Assembly (NCBI GenBank): GCA_036320915.1 | Contig: JAXBDG010000009.1 | Coordinates: 1,736,001-1,800,000 of the forward strand | Source: Linnemannia elongata | Lineage: Eukaryota > Mortierellomycota > Mortierellomycetes > Mortierellales > Mortierellaceae | Direction of reading: 5' to 3' | Length of the DNA: 64,000 bases | Shown: one piece after another, positions 1 through 11,468 of the stretch | Numbering within the stretch: the stretch's first letter is position 1 | How the letters are laid out: every line of letters starts with the position of its first letter | Translations under genes and position numbers: made by a program | The notes under the pieces: generated by a model | What the model was told of the DNA's origin: nothing | The model's database searches: none | The model's input: the letters and a program-made list of their open reading frames with translations, nothing else

Positions 1-917
1 ACCACAGTCTCCACAGTAGTCTGGTCCAACCTCTTTGGGATCTGGGCCAGTGTCACCCAAGTCTATTTTTTGTCAGAACAAAGAACGGAAATGATTAGGA
101 TAACGATCTGTTGTGATTTCTATACCCACCAGTTCTTCAATCCAGGGGTACAAGTCGCAAGCTCTTACTGGGTGCTCTTTCACGCTTGATCTCAGAACCA
201 TCGGGCGACAACTGGACCTTGTAGACTGAATGAGAAATATCGCTCTGGTGCTCTCCTGCAACATCCATGACGTCCAGCGTCAAGACTAATTGTAACAATG
301 AAGCAAAGACGTTTATCAGTATCCTCTGCACGTAGCTTGACGCACAGACATAGTATCGGGCCCATACCACATGTCTCCACTGCCCTTTAACAACAACTAA
401 ACAGCAATAAACGATAATAAAAGCTACAATAGCGCGAGAACGTACTGTAGCAAGGGATCTTGGGGAAGGAGATGTCAAAGTCAATGGCCATCTTGGCTTT
501 CCTGCCGCCATCAACAATAAGCGAGGATTCGACGTGCACCGACCGGTAGTCAAAGAATTCGCCCAACAGCAGGACCGCAATAACAAATGCACTCACAAGC
601 GTTACTATTGATCAAACGGTTCAAGAAATAAGAAAAGGTAGCAAGCAGGTGAGTAGGTTCGCTTCGAGATGGCGGAACCTTGGTCATCCCTAGAGTCTTA
701 CTTGTCCTCATCCAAGAGACTTCGCGTCGGGTGTCCTTTCTCTCAAGGAACAAACCAGATCGCCGAGTCTCTAAAGCCAGTTAAAACAATGCAATCGCTT
801 GTGATAAGGACGCGAGTATGTACCTACGGCGCCGGTGGAGGTCTTGACTCGAAAGTCATCTAGGGTTTTGGCGTAGGCGTCAAAGTTCTTAAAACGGCTC
901 AGGGTCGATTTCACCAT
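1..917 (-). CDS. ERV46: ERV46/ERGIC3-type COPII vesicle cargo receptor (5' part, runs off the window)
   Basis: Partial gene; it continues to the left of the window. Exons on the minus strand are 917-824, 604-446, 285-169 and 62 to <1; all join in phase across GT-AG introns. The N-terminus (MVKSTLSRFKNFDAYAKTLD, then DFRVKTSTGAVVTL) is followed by a first membrane segment around residues 30-48, then GEFFDYRSVHVE. The lumenal part has FPKIPCYILTLDVMDVAGEH and a YCGDCG cysteine motif, all typical of the ERGIC3/Erv46 family. In that family Erv46 pairs with Erv41 and cycles between ER and Golgi, carrying cargo and retrieving ER residents. The second membrane segment expected near the C-terminus lies outside the window. 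The gene is divergent from MCT-1, 406 bp away. The family call is secure; the missing 3' half is the only limit. Confidence 0.93.
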
Positions 918-1323
918 TGTGAAAAACAGAGAGTAGGTCGAGGATCCTGATGTTGTTGTTCTGAATGAAAACGAAGGTTTGTAGACAGAAAGGCAAGTCC
1001 GAGGAAAGAGGAAGAAGGAGGAGGAGGGAGGAAGGAGTGAAGAAGAAGACCACAAAGTCGAGATGAAAAAGAAAGGGAACAAAGTTCCATACAACGGACA
1101 AACAGAGCAGCGAGCTGGACAAATGCAAGCCAATCAAAATCGAAGAACCTCTCTCGCCCAAAGATATTCAAAAGGCTATCACGGAAGGCCCGATCGTCGC
1201 TTTTGCTGCAGGCAAAACTCTTATTTATTTTTCTCTTACAAGTGATACTCTTGCTTTTTGTTGACACCAATACACGAACCTCAGCAACCCACAGCAGACA
1301 GATAGACGAACAGAAAGACAAGC
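918..1323. promoter_or_regulatory. Shared divergent promoter region, ERV46 (-) / MCT-1 (+)
   Basis: A 406-bp gap between two divergent start codons, so both promoters must lie here or in the flanking 5' introns. It is purine-rich (AAGAAGGAGGAGGAGG near 1012-1030). I see no clear TATA box. No coding signal is supported on either strand. Confidence 0.5.
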
Positions 1324-2425
1324 ATGTTCAAAAAGTAATGTAGCAACGCAACAACCGCCAAGGAAGACAGGAGCAACCAAGTCTTGCACTCATTCACTCA
1401 TGCAAAGGGTGCACCCGCAGAATAGACTTTACTTCAAACTGCAGCCATGGAATCAGATTGGACGACAGAGCAACCCAGCAAAGACAGGACATACAACAGC
1501 AAAGAACTTGGACCTTGAGGACTGTATGAGAACGACTACGGCACTTTGGCGCAGGACAATCAACATTCAATTGAAAGGCCACACACTCTCTCTCAGTACA
1601 TAACCGCTTACACCTACTCGACGCCTCTTCAACTTACCACACAACTACATTGAAAATAGGTTCAACATCAAGGAGGACGTCACAGGACACACCCAGGTCA
1701 AGTCCTCAGTCCAGCGCGCAATCCGCGCCAAGATCTTGGAGCAGTACAAGGAGGGTATCGAAGGCATCATTGACGATGTCATGCCCAAGAAGTCGCCCCT
1801 CATCCTCATGAAATGGTACGGTCCTTTCTTCGCATTTTTGAGTCGTCGTTCTTGTTGACATGATGCTTGATCTGGCATGGGCTAATATGTTGTTTTTTTC
1901 TACAATTAAACCCACCGTGATAACATCCTCTATGATTTAGCCACGAACACATCAACCTTATCGTCATGAACAACGAGGTCCTCTTCTTCAACCACTTTGA
2001 CGGCCCTTACTTCCCCACTCTCAAGCTCCTCCACAAATGTAAGCCTCTCATACTGACATTATTATTGCACTGGGAACCTACCCCCAAAAAGACTCTCGAC
2101 TAACGAAGACTATCCAATTCACAATAACCAAATGATAGACCCCAACATGTTGCCAAGGTTGCAAGTGGACCGCGGCGCCATCAAGTTTGTCATGGCAGGA
2201 GCCAACATCATGTGCCCAGGATTGACCTCGAAAGGCGCCCGCATGGACGTCTCTGTTCCCGCAGACGCCGTCGTCGCCATCACCGCCGAGGGCAAGAACG
2301 AGATCTTGGCCGTCGGGACCACGAAAATGTCGACGGATGATATCAAGCGCATCAACAAGAACATCGGTGTGGAAACGGCGCATTATTTGAACGACTACTT
2401 GTGGAAGACTGTGGTCGACATCTAA
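1324..2425 (+). CDS. TMA20: MCT-1/Tma20-type PUA-domain translation reinitiation and recycling factor
   Basis: Exons 1324-1334, 1660-1815, 1941-2038 and 2139-2425 join in phase to give 183 residues; the human protein has 181. The first coding exon is only 11 nt (ATG TTC AAA AA) before a 325-bp intron, and splicing produces MFKKFN, which matches the family start MFKKFD. Family hallmarks are [39 protein letters not shown] and, in the C-terminal PUA domain, [19 protein letters not shown] and [11 protein letters not shown]-1/Tma20 acts with DENR/Tma22 on post-termination 40S ribosomes to release tRNA and permit reinitiation. An AATAAA lies at 2538-2543, about 110 bp after the stop. The gene converges with the SNAPC4-like gene. 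Confidence 0.95.
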
Positions 2426-2681
2426 ACATCAGCATGAGCATGAGAACAGGCCATCGAAACACCGACATACCACAAACACACACGCCCTCGACTGACAGCT
2501 ACCATCACCTCCACCACAATATCCAATGCACTGACTAAATAAAACAGCCAGCGAACCATTGTATCGGGACAACATCACCACCAATTATTTTACAAGTTAT
2601 ACTACAAGACGGGAAAGAAAAAGAGGGAGGAAGAGGCAAATGTAGGGGAGAAAGGCAGAAATAATGCTTGGCGCTGATGGA

Positions 2682-5600
2682 TTAAGGATCGATCCGCAGT
2701 CGCTTGGGACTTCTAGATCCTCTTCCTCCAGCCCTTCGAACAAGCTCCTCGTCATTGCCGTCATCGTCGTCATTATCGGTTTCATACTCACTCGACTCCA
2801 CATCCTCCGTCTCCGACTGCTCCTGCCAAGGTGCTACAGGAGTCCCACAAGCAGATGATGAAGCGCCGTCTTGACGCTGCAAGAGACTCTCCCCTCCTAC
2901 TCCTCCTCCTCCTCCTCCTCCTGTCGAAGAACCCACGCTCGCCAAAGGAATATAACCTTTCTGGCTAGACCGAAGCCTGACTCGATTCTGTCTCTTCTGG
3001 GTAGCAGCAACATTAGCCTGCGCATGATTCACCAAATTTCTCGCAGTCTCCATATGCAACATGCCTGCCAGTAACGGCCATGTAAACACAGCCTCAAACC
3101 GCTCCTCCAGCTCCTTGTACTCTGGGGTCATCTGCTCCTCCGCACTAAGAAGCTCGACTGGCGCCGCCGAAGACTTGCCAACCGAGATGGTATGAGCCAA
3201 TTGGAATCGTCCACCCATTAAATCGCCTTGCTGGACGAGGTTCGAGAACGCCGTCAGAGTCGCGTTGCAAGGAGGGACAGGACGGACCTTGCCAGGTCTG
3301 GCGACTGAAACTGGATCAGGCATCACGGCATCAAAAACGGAACCAGTTTGGTTTCCACTGCCCTGGGGAGGCACCTTGTCGGCAGTGATGGGTGGCGGGA
3401 CCCCGAGGTTAAAGACCTTCTCGACGGGGTCAATATGATCGCCCCATTGCTGCTGCCAGCAATCGTAGATGAAACGCTCCCTTTCGAGGAAGGACTTGTA
3501 CAGAGGCTTGATCCTCTTGTTCTTTCGACCGTCGAAAAATCCCTTTGCTCTGAGAATCTTCATTTCCCGCTTGAGAATCCTGCCTTCCCACTTTTTTTTC
3601 AACCGCATCGTCTGCTGGATAGCTTCCTTGTCATTATGAACGGTCGGTAAGGCTGCCACGGTCGACGTTCCCTTTCGCCGACGGCTCGCAAGATACCGCC
3701 TGGATGGCCTTCCCTTGCGCCTCAGCTTGTCTTCTTCGTTGTTCATCTTCCATCGCCGGGCGCACTGATTGTCGGTACGGCCATTCATCAATGACGCGAT
3801 AAGCCCCCATTTCTCTCCATGCTCCTCCACAAGTTCGTCCAGTCGTTCGACCTCTTGTTGCGTCCATGGTCCTGTTGCAAGGCTTGGTGTCAGGACGTTC
3901 ATGTATCGCTCGCGACATTGGATATCCGTTCTGCCAAGGACATGCTGCTGAATCTTGGCCCATCGACCGCCACCGTAGACTTCATGTGCCGCCCGGAGAG
4001 CCCCATCCTCCTCGCTCAGCCAGCGACCACGCCGGATGGCTGGATTCACGCTTTTGGACCAGCGTGTCATACACTGGACAGAGTTACGGTTCTCCAAGCA
4101 GCTCGCGACCTGCAGCCAGTTCTTCTCGCCCAGCACTCGAACAGCCTCCTTCAATATAGTGTCTTCTTCCGCTGTCCAATTACTATCATAGTATATCGCG
4201 ACGTGTGTTAGTATTCTAGTATCTTCTTGCCCATTTTGGGACAACGTACCAAACAGAAAAATAACGCGACCTACTCTTTTGACGCAACAGCACTCATTTT
4301 GCTTTGATACTTTTGGAAGCACTGAGCACCAGTCCTGTTCGTGTCGAGATCCAGCGCAATCTGAATCCAATTGCGTCCCTTATATTGCTTGACAAGGTTG
4401 TCGAGCTTCGCAAGTTCAGCCTTAGACCAGTCGTTCTTGTTGATTCCTGGATGATCATGACTCGTCCATTGGATGAGACACTCTGACGGTGTACGATTAT
4501 CAACCTATTCAATGTATAACGATAGGCATCGGTCTCGTGAGTTTGTATTGTTTCATCGAATGAATTCGCGTACCATTGCCATGATTGAGTTTTGCAACCT
4601 ACGTATCGCTGAGAGATCCGCTTCCAGTCGAGTCCCTTTATGTTGAGCATCATATCGACATCGGGCGCGTTATTAAGAGATTCAATTGCCTGATTATTGC
4701 CTTCACGCAAGAACTTTTCAAACAACAGCCGCTTGTTCTCTGCAATAACGCCCTGCTTGAGGTTGGCACGGTCCAATCCGCTCCAGTATTTTCGCTTCTG
4801 AGAGACAATCACAGGGTAACTCTTTTTCCGAAGCGTATCCCTGTTGCTCGGTGGCGTCTAAAACGGAAAAGAACGCAAGTTAGGCGTGAGTACGTAAGAA
4901 AGGCACGATCATATAATGCATCTCCAATTTTCCAATTTGCAAATGTTTCCAGGCGCGTTACCTTCTCGTCTTCGTCCACGAAGTAGGGCGGTCCTAGACG
5001 GTCATTTGACGAGGGAAGTACAACCGGTGCTCGCTCCGCAACGTCACGTCTATCCAGCCAAACTTGAAGCTCATCCTATTGTATTTTATTATTAAACAAG
5101 AAGCATGGTCAGCGAAAAACGCAGGACGGATATCCAAAAACGTAACTCTAGTTCGTAATCGCACTGTCCAATTTACCCTAAGCTTTTTGTTCCTGCTATG
5201 CGCTTGTTCAATGTCACGAAGCTTTTTCTCAAGTGCCAGCTGATATTTCCTGTTGATCTCGAGAGCATTGGCTGTTTGTAACCGTATGACGCCCGTTAGG
5301 CGTTTGTTCTCCTCTGGGTCCATCACGAACGGCTCTGATGCAGGGGCTGCCTGGGCGATCGGGGCATCTGCACGTGTTGCGCTCCCTCCATGTTTCTGGA
5401 GTTGCGACTGAGCATAGTCCCGATTGTTTTCCTGGATATCGCCCTCCATGCCAGACTCCGCATAAGCTCTTGCTGGAGAGGTTATGGGTACAGCAATTGA
5501 CGAGTTTGAATGTACACTTGATTGATTCGTAGACTCTTGGTTATGTATGTAGACAAAGGACATGCTCTGAGCCGGTTGTGCTGGAGAAGCTTGCTGCTGA

Positions 5601-6058
5601 CGGAGCTCTTCCTGATATCGCCTCTCCATCGCAGTCATCCAGCCCTGAGCATCATTCGGGTCCTGGATTCGCGAAGTTCCCGTATTAGCTGTCGAGGGAC
5701 TAGATCCTCCAGGCAGTAATGCGCTCTGACTTGCTCCTGGTGCCATCACACTCGTCGCAAAATAACTCGCACTCATTCCCTGTGAAATATCAGGTGGTGG
5801 TGGAGGGTCGTCGAGGGTGACGCCGTGAGTGCGAAGGAGTAAGGCCAAGTCTGCCTCATTCTCGATCAGGTCGTCATTCTCACTCTCGTCGCTCAGGAGG
5901 TCGTCGACATCGACGTCGTAGCCGTCTGACATGGCACCCAAATCGTCCAGGAGGCTCAGAGTGATTTCATTGCCGTTGTTGTTGGTGCTGCTGGTGCTTG
6001 CGCTGCTCCCTTGCTTTCCCTTGCCCTTGCCGGGCGTGTCTCCTGCGTATGCCGACAT
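2682..6058 (-). CDS. SNAPC4: SNAPC4-like multi-Myb subunit of the snRNA-activating complex
   Basis: Exons 6058-5177, 5075-4962, 4857-4603, 4504-4275 and 4182-2682 join in phase to 993 residues. The acidic Ser-rich N-terminus (about 1-250) leads to a coiled segment (ENKRLTGVIRLQTANALEIN, then RKYQLALEKKL), then GPPYFVDEDEKTPPSNRDTL, a SNAPC4-type junction. After DWKRISQRYVDNRTPSEC come Myb/SANT repeats at about 440-640, with NDWSKAEL, NWTAEED, RGRWLSEEDG and TGPWTQQEVE. The tail is basic then Ser/Gly/Asp-rich and ends KRLRIDP. In animals SNAPC4 (SNAP190) binds the proximal sequence element of snRNA genes for Pol II and Pol III. That role is inferred from domain order; another multi-Myb factor is the alternative. 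Same strand as the fucosyltransferase gene upstream. Confidence 0.82.
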
Positions 6059-6384
6059 TCTTCATGGACCAGTAGAGCTTGGCAACGAAAGTTGAGAGGA
6101 AGGAGAGAATTTGAGCTAAATGCTCAGTCTCAAGTGAGAATGAGGTGTGGCTTATCAAACTATGCTCATTTCTTGACTTTTGGTGGCACTTACTGCTGAC
6201 CCTGTAAGTCTGTAAGTCGCCAAAGGGCCTCAGGAACAAAGAGGTAGCGAAGAGAGGTACAGTATAAGAGAGCGTTGAGCCGTAAGAGGCCGTTTAATAG
6301 TTGCAAAGTAAATTTGAATGCTGTAGTGAGTGGTCGTGTCTATGCTAGGAGTGTGTCGTTGTTGTCGATGATTGTTGCTATTTT
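6059..6384. other. Intergenic, promoter side of the SNAPC4-like gene
   Basis: A 326-bp gap between two minus-strand genes. It must hold the 3' end of the fucosyltransferase transcript and the promoter of the SNAPC4-like gene. I see no further gene and no distinctive motif. Confidence 0.4.
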
Positions 6385-8193
6385 TTACATGTACTCGGCT
6401 GTACGGTCGTGCCAGTCCCTCTGCCGGAGTGCGCCCACACGAGAGAACGTACTCATCTGGATGCCGACAAAGCCTTGAGCTTGTGCCATAAAGACCTGGT
6501 CCACCATCATCGGTCCAAAGACTCCGAGCTTTTCGGCCGTGCCCATCTCGTCATGGTCCAAGTAACGCCATCCAAGGTCGGCAAACTTCTTCAGCTCCTC
6601 CGGCCGCCTCTCGTTGGTGGCAACAAAGACAGGCAACACCAGATCGGGGTCCATCTTGGGATTCAACCGGGTCTGGACAATGTCAATGCGGGCGGCGATC
6701 TGCTCGGTCGAGGGTAGACAGTGGATCATCTTGGGTCCCTTGAAGTTAGACTCGCAGTAGGCTGCGAAATCGCCACGGCGGGCATGGACGGCCAGGTAGG
6801 AGTGTTTCTCGTTGCCCTCCTGCTTGACCAAGTTCCGATCCAAAAACTCGCTCACAAACGACTCGAGCCCCTCGGTGAAATGAAGATGCTGACCAAACCG
6901 CTCCCACTCGGACTTGTCCTTAACAACAATCTTGTAGGTGTTTGAAATGCAGACATATTTGTCGTTACTGAAGGGTCGGAGCGCCGAAGTAATGGCTTCC
7001 ACCTTGGTGGGATCGGCACCCAGGGTATCTAGAGTGACATTGAACTTCCACTGTTTCAGGAATCCCTTGGCCGTAAAGTCGATTGTCCTCTTTGAGCCGA
7101 ATCCGCAAGTTATGCCGCACTTGAGCTGGTTCATCTCGGCAGCCTCAACGTCCCTGAGCTGGTGGAATTCGATGACCTTGGTGCCGGTAAGCTGAGAGAA
7201 CTTTTCGAGGTCAAAGAATGTTGACCAGGGTTGGTTCTGCTTGGACTTGTCGTGGCTGGAGGCGGTGATGGGTGGGATGATGAGGGTGCGATCAAGAGCC
7301 TTGGCGACTTCCATACCACGGAGCATGCCGTAGAACTGGTTGGTGATCCCAGCGTAGGGAAGGTAGGTGAGGTACTTTGTGCTGTCATCCGAGTCCAGAG
7401 TGTCTTCGAAGGGGAGAACGACAGGTTCCTCGACAACTGTTTGTCCATCTTCTGTGAACTCCTCTCCGTCGTAGTTACTCCTCGAGTCCTCATCTTCCTG
7501 ACCATCCTGACCATCCTGGGAACTATGCGACCCCCGCTCATCGCTGTTCTCGTCGTTGCTGTTATTTAATTGCGGGCTCTCGAGTAGATTGCCAGACTTT
7601 ATCGTGGTTCCAGTCTCCTCCTGATCTTGATCCTCCGATTCTACAACTCCTGCTGCTGCGTGTTGACTATCGAGCTGTTGCTGTTGTTGCTGACCGATGA
7701 AGTTTTCCTGATCAAGGATTATTCGTGGTGATGACACGGGCACGGGTACTGGATGCAGTGGTGGTTGCTCCAGGCCTTCGGTCATGACGTTTTCTGCTGG
7801 ACGGGGGAGGGCAAGACGGGGGCGGTCGTGGTTCCTGAAGGGACTGTTGCCTCTGTAACGCTCCTCTGGGCTCTCACGGTAGCTCGAACCTGAGGCCTCG
7901 TCGTCCTCTTCCCGATCAGGCCTCCAGCGGGTTCTACGGGAGGCAGCAGAGGCGATACACCCTGCCGAGTCTGATGAAGATGAAGAGGAAGAGGAAGCAG
8001 TGCAGGAGAGGGAACTGGATCGTATGAAGGGAGTGCTTGTGATATGGAGGATGACCATGGACCCTGACGAGACCAGCAGGACCAGGGAGAAAAGGAAGAG
8101 TATGCGTTTCTGGGAATGGCACCTCCTACCAGTGGAGGGCCTGGCTGGAAGTCCCAGCATGTATTTTGGAGTGGTCTTTGGCGAGGACGGCAT
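6385..8193 (-). CDS. O-fucosyltransferase-family glycosyltransferase, type II membrane protein
   Basis: One uninterrupted 602-codon reading frame. A short basic cytoplasmic N-terminus is followed by a single hydrophobic anchor near residues 30-50 (ILFLFSLVLLVSSGSMVIL), which suggests type II topology in ER or Golgi. Residues about 55-270 are a low-complexity Ser/Glu/Gln stem. The catalytic part (about 275-602) opens with YLTYLPYAGITNQFYGMLRG, an N-terminal motif of GDP-fucose protein O-fucosyltransferases, and contains LAVHARRGDFAAYCESNF, the conserved H-x-RRGD motif, and VFVATNERRPEELKKF. The C-terminal FVGIQMSTFSRVG segment is also typical. The donor is presumably GDP-fucose; the acceptor cannot be read from sequence. 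It is longer than minimal family members because of the stem. 327 bp separate it from the SNAPC4-like start. Confidence 0.88.
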   Translation of the reverse strand: MPSSPKTTPKYMLGLPARPSTGRRCHSQKRILFLFSLVLLVSSGSMVILHITSTPFIRSSSLSCTASSSSSSSSDSAGCIASAASRRTRWRPDREEDDEASGSSYRESPEERYRGNSPFRNHDRPRLALPRPAENVMTEGLEQPPLHPVPVPVSSPRIILDQENFIGQQQQQQLDSQHAAAGVVESEDQDQEETGTTIKSGNLLESPQLNNSNDENSDERGSHSSQDGQDGQEDEDSRSNYDGEEFTEDGQTVVEEPVVLPFEDTLDSDDSTKYLTYLPYAGITNQFYGMLRGMEVAKALDRTLIIPPITASSHDKSKQNQPWSTFFDLEKFSQLTGTKVIEFHQLRDVEAAEMNQLKCGITCGFGSKRTIDFTAKGFLKQWKFNVTLDTLGADPTKVEAITSALRPFSNDKYVCISNTYKIVVKDKSEWERFGQHLHFTEGLESFVSEFLDRNLVKQEGNEKHSYLAVHARRGDFAAYCESNFKGPKMIHCLPSTEQIAARIDIVQTRLNPKMDPDLVLPVFVATNERRPEELKKFADLGWRYLDHDEMGTAEKLGVFGPMMVDQVFMAQAQGFVGIQMSTFSRVGALRQRDWHDRTAEYM

Positions 8194-8547
8194 CCAGTCT
8201 TATGTGAAGAAAAGAGAGAGAGAGAGTATTAAAGGGTGGTGTTCAGGGGGCAGAAGGGAAGGAGTGAGATAGTAGTATGAAGGGGTATGGAGGTATGTAG
8301 GTAAATAATAGCTGATGAGAGAGTGATGAGGAAGGAGAAGAAGAGCGATGACGGAAGTCGTAAAACAAGAAAAAGCTAAGCGAGTAGTGGAGGGGAGAGG
8401 TAGTGATAAGAACAGAGAAAAGAGAAGAAGAAGAAGAAAAGAAGACGACGAATGATGTGGATAAAAAAGAAAAAGGAAGGGTAGGAAGGGTCGCCTTAAC
8501 CTTCGTTTTATTATTAAATTTGCTAAGGTTGAATTGACAAGGGAGAA

Positions 8548-8567
8548 AGAGAGAGAGAGAGAGAGAG
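8548..8567. repeat. (GA)n microsatellite
   Basis: Uninterrupted GA dinucleotides just upstream of the fucosyltransferase leader. Confidence 0.9.
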
Positions 8568-8598
8568 CAAAGAAGCAACTGAATTCGGTATTGTGTAT

Positions 8599-8599
<1 letters not shown>

Positions 8600-8645
<46 letters not shown>
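8600..8645. repeat. (GT)23 microsatellite
   Basis: 46 bp of uninterrupted GT/TG, the longest dinucleotide run of this type in the window. Potentially Z-DNA-forming. Confidence 0.97.
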
Positions 8646-8646
<1 letters not shown>

Positions 8647-8770
8647 GTATGATATGTGTATATAATGCATGTACAACAAGGCCTTATGGAATGGATTAGC
8701 TGAACTATTGGACTGGACCGGACTGGGGTAAATGGGTTGTCTTGCTGCACCGTATCACAGACACACACAA

Positions 8771-8842
8771 GTAGACAAGCAGACAAGCAGACAAGCAGAC
8801 AAGCAGACTAGAAGACAAGGAGACAAGTAGACAAGCAGACAG
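8771..8842. repeat. 8-bp minisatellite, unit AGACAAGC
   Basis: About nine imperfect copies of AGACAAGC (variants AGACAAGG, AGACAAGT and AGACTAGA). Read directly from sequence. Confidence 0.95.
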
Positions 8843-9065
8843 CTGGATGCCAAAAAAAGCTATTGCAAGCGGGGGTCCGATCGGAGACACAGAGGAGGAA
8901 CAGGGCAAGAGATGGGCCATACACAGGGGATGCATCAATCGTGAAATGATCGGGGTCAGGAACAACGAGAGAAAGGCCCAGGGGAGGAACAGGGTCCTCG
9001 TCTCTCTTTGGGCTTGTCTTTGCTTGCTCTTTCATTTTTACATGAAATTCACCGACACTGATACG

Positions 9066-9093
9066 AAAAAAAAAAAAAAAAAAAAAAAAAAAA
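9066..9093. repeat. A28 homopolymer
   Basis: Uninterrupted adenines in intergenic DNA. Confidence 0.95.
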
Positions 9094-9152
9094 GGTCAAT
9101 TGGGGTTGAAATGGATTCAAACAGGACAACGGTGGTGCATTCATCCGCATTT

Positions 9153-9153
<1 letters not shown>

Positions 9154-9219
<66 letters not shown>

Positions 9220-9222
9220 CTC
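9154..9222. repeat. (CT)n microsatellite
   Basis: About 69 bp of CT repeats with a single G interruption near 9217. Confidence 0.97.
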
Positions 9223-11468
9223 TTTAGGGGACCAAAAAAGAACACTAGGCTAGTGAACGACACGTCTTATTTACCCTGTGAAAAATCGGCACTAGCGCAT
9301 AAAGCAATAATTATGGTCCCTGAAAAAGAAAAAAAAAGACATCGTTATCGCATCATTCGTGGTAGCACCACATACGAATAAAAGACACCCAACTCCAATA
9401 TTTGCCGATTGTGCTGTTGTTGTTGTGCTCAATCATCTGTTCTAATGCCTGTTGAAGTATAAAAATAGGCGGGACCTGAAAAAACAAGAGGCCAGTCGGA
9501 GACCATATCGCCGGTCTCATTCTCATCCCCTTTTTGCAGCCACCCCTTTCACTCACACCCTGACCCCATTCCCATGTCCTCATGGTCCCCTCTTTCTATT
9601 ATCATTTGCTCACAACCAAGAGTCCGCTCTTCCATTAGAAAACCATACTCATAAACGAAACTCAAATGTCAATGATCAATGTTCACCTTCTAGGCCACTT
9701 GACTGGATATGCAATTGCATGTTGCTAGGAGTGACATCTCCTGATTCTCATTCATGTCTTCAGGTATCAATGAGTGCCAAGAGTGGCTTCTTGACTGGCT
9801 CCAGATCCTAATCCCCGATAGATGGCTGTGTTTCCTTACTCCAAACTCTCGCCTTGTAGCGCTCCTTCCTTCATCCCCTTCTCCCTTGAACCCTCCTTCG
9901 CTTTTTATTCCCGAACTCCCTTCTCCCCCTTTCGGCCTAGAACCACGCCATTTCCTAGCTATCCTTTTTTTCTTTCTTTTTTTTTTTGTTCTGTCCGTAT
10001 GGTCTCCTTTTGCGCAAAAAGCTACAAGCTCCTCACTTTTTGCTATATCTGGGTGCGTTGTTCCCTACGTCTGAACATTGGCTCTCATCAATGCATTGCA
10101 TGTCGCATAACTGAAAATCACCCTTCTGGAACTGGATTGCCTGGTTGGATGTCGGCATATATGCCTATCCCCTCCAAGATACCACAACGCAACATCGCAC
10201 CACCCCCTTTCCTACTAATCTCGTAAAGTAAATAAAGGGGACATCAAGTCTTCTCCTGGACTCTCCTAACTACCACCCAGTTCCACCCTGTCTTCGTCTT
10301 CATCCTTCACTGTGTTCTCGCTCACTCCTTCCCCCCTTCTACTCCCTTTTCGTCTTGTTTCCTACTTTGTTACTTCTTTCAGGGCTAGGAAACCTATCGG
10401 GGGATTTTGTTTGACGACATGAATAGGTATAGGTGTTGGTGAAAGAAGGTGAAATCTATGACAAGGAGCAACAAAAATGTGGTTCAATGTACTGGCACTG
10501 TTGTCAGAAACACTATCTAGGAGGACATCTAGGCCTCTTTAACCCCAAGCATTTAAATTACTCGTCGGTGTTTTCTTGCAAGGTACACATAATGATATTC
10601 GAGACTTTTTTATTTATTTTTTTGACTCGATCGTCATTTTCATGGACGCTTAATAGTCACTGAGCGAACCCCATACAGCTGGACAGCCAAGAACTCCAAC
10701 AGGTACAGCACGCGCATGGACATGATTTAGACCCTGTCTATCGGTTGCCAAGGGCGTCGCTCATTAACCTTTAGCCAACAAAGCTATCAACAAATGGCGC
10801 CGCCTCTTTTTCTCTCAACGTCCACCCAGAATCGATTCGCAGATGCATGTCCAACAACGCCCATCTCGTGCCATCATGCTGAACCCAATTGGAGACCCTT
10901 ACCTCTACTATCTCCCTCTTTTTTTTCTTTGGCTCTCGTTGTACGACATCAACTCTGCCCACAACAACAAAACATCATCAACAAATACGCCCAACGCCAA
11001 AACGCCCATGCAAGGCTTTGTGTAAAATAGTAATATATTGCAATTTGGAAAGGCCAAAAGAGTACCACGCGCACGTTTACGCCATAAAAAGTAATTATCT
11101 GGTTCTTGGGAACTCTCACTTGGTTGGGCATGAGAAAAAATGTTGTACTAGCTGTATTCTGAGCACTCTTTTTTGTGATAGTTGTTGCGACAAAGAAAAC
11201 GAGCGTCGAAAAAAGCAAATCGTTAAAAGACGAGAGATATGATGTCCATGAGTTTTTTTTGTTTATTGATAGAAAGCTTTCTTCTTGGCGTAAAAGATAC
11301 AGAACGGAACAAAGTAAATGCAGAAGAATAGGCTGCGAATGTAGAGAACGAAAGGTATGCAAGAAAATGGTGAATGAAAAATTAGGACAGTGCCACCTTC
11401 CTCCTCCTCTCACCAATCAACACTTTCCAACAGCCAGCTCAGTCAAAATGTTGGGCGCCACCACGCAA

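Larger units (their letters stand above)
8194..11468. other. Repeat-rich intergenic stretch with no supported gene
   Basis: About 3.3 kb. The part next to 8193 is purine-rich on the plus strand, so it is a pyrimidine-rich leader for the fucosyltransferase. It then holds GA, TG and CT dinucleotide arrays, an 8-bp minisatellite and an A28 tract. Open frames here are driven by repeats or lack family similarity and start context. I see no tRNA or rRNA signature. Confidence 0.5.

Noticed and set aside
4573..4602. SNAPC4-like exon 3 ending at the GTACGC donor at 4573
   Set aside because: It leaves two bases and shifts the next exon out of the Myb-region frame. The GTAGGT donor at 4602 joins ISQRY to VDNRTPSEC in phase.
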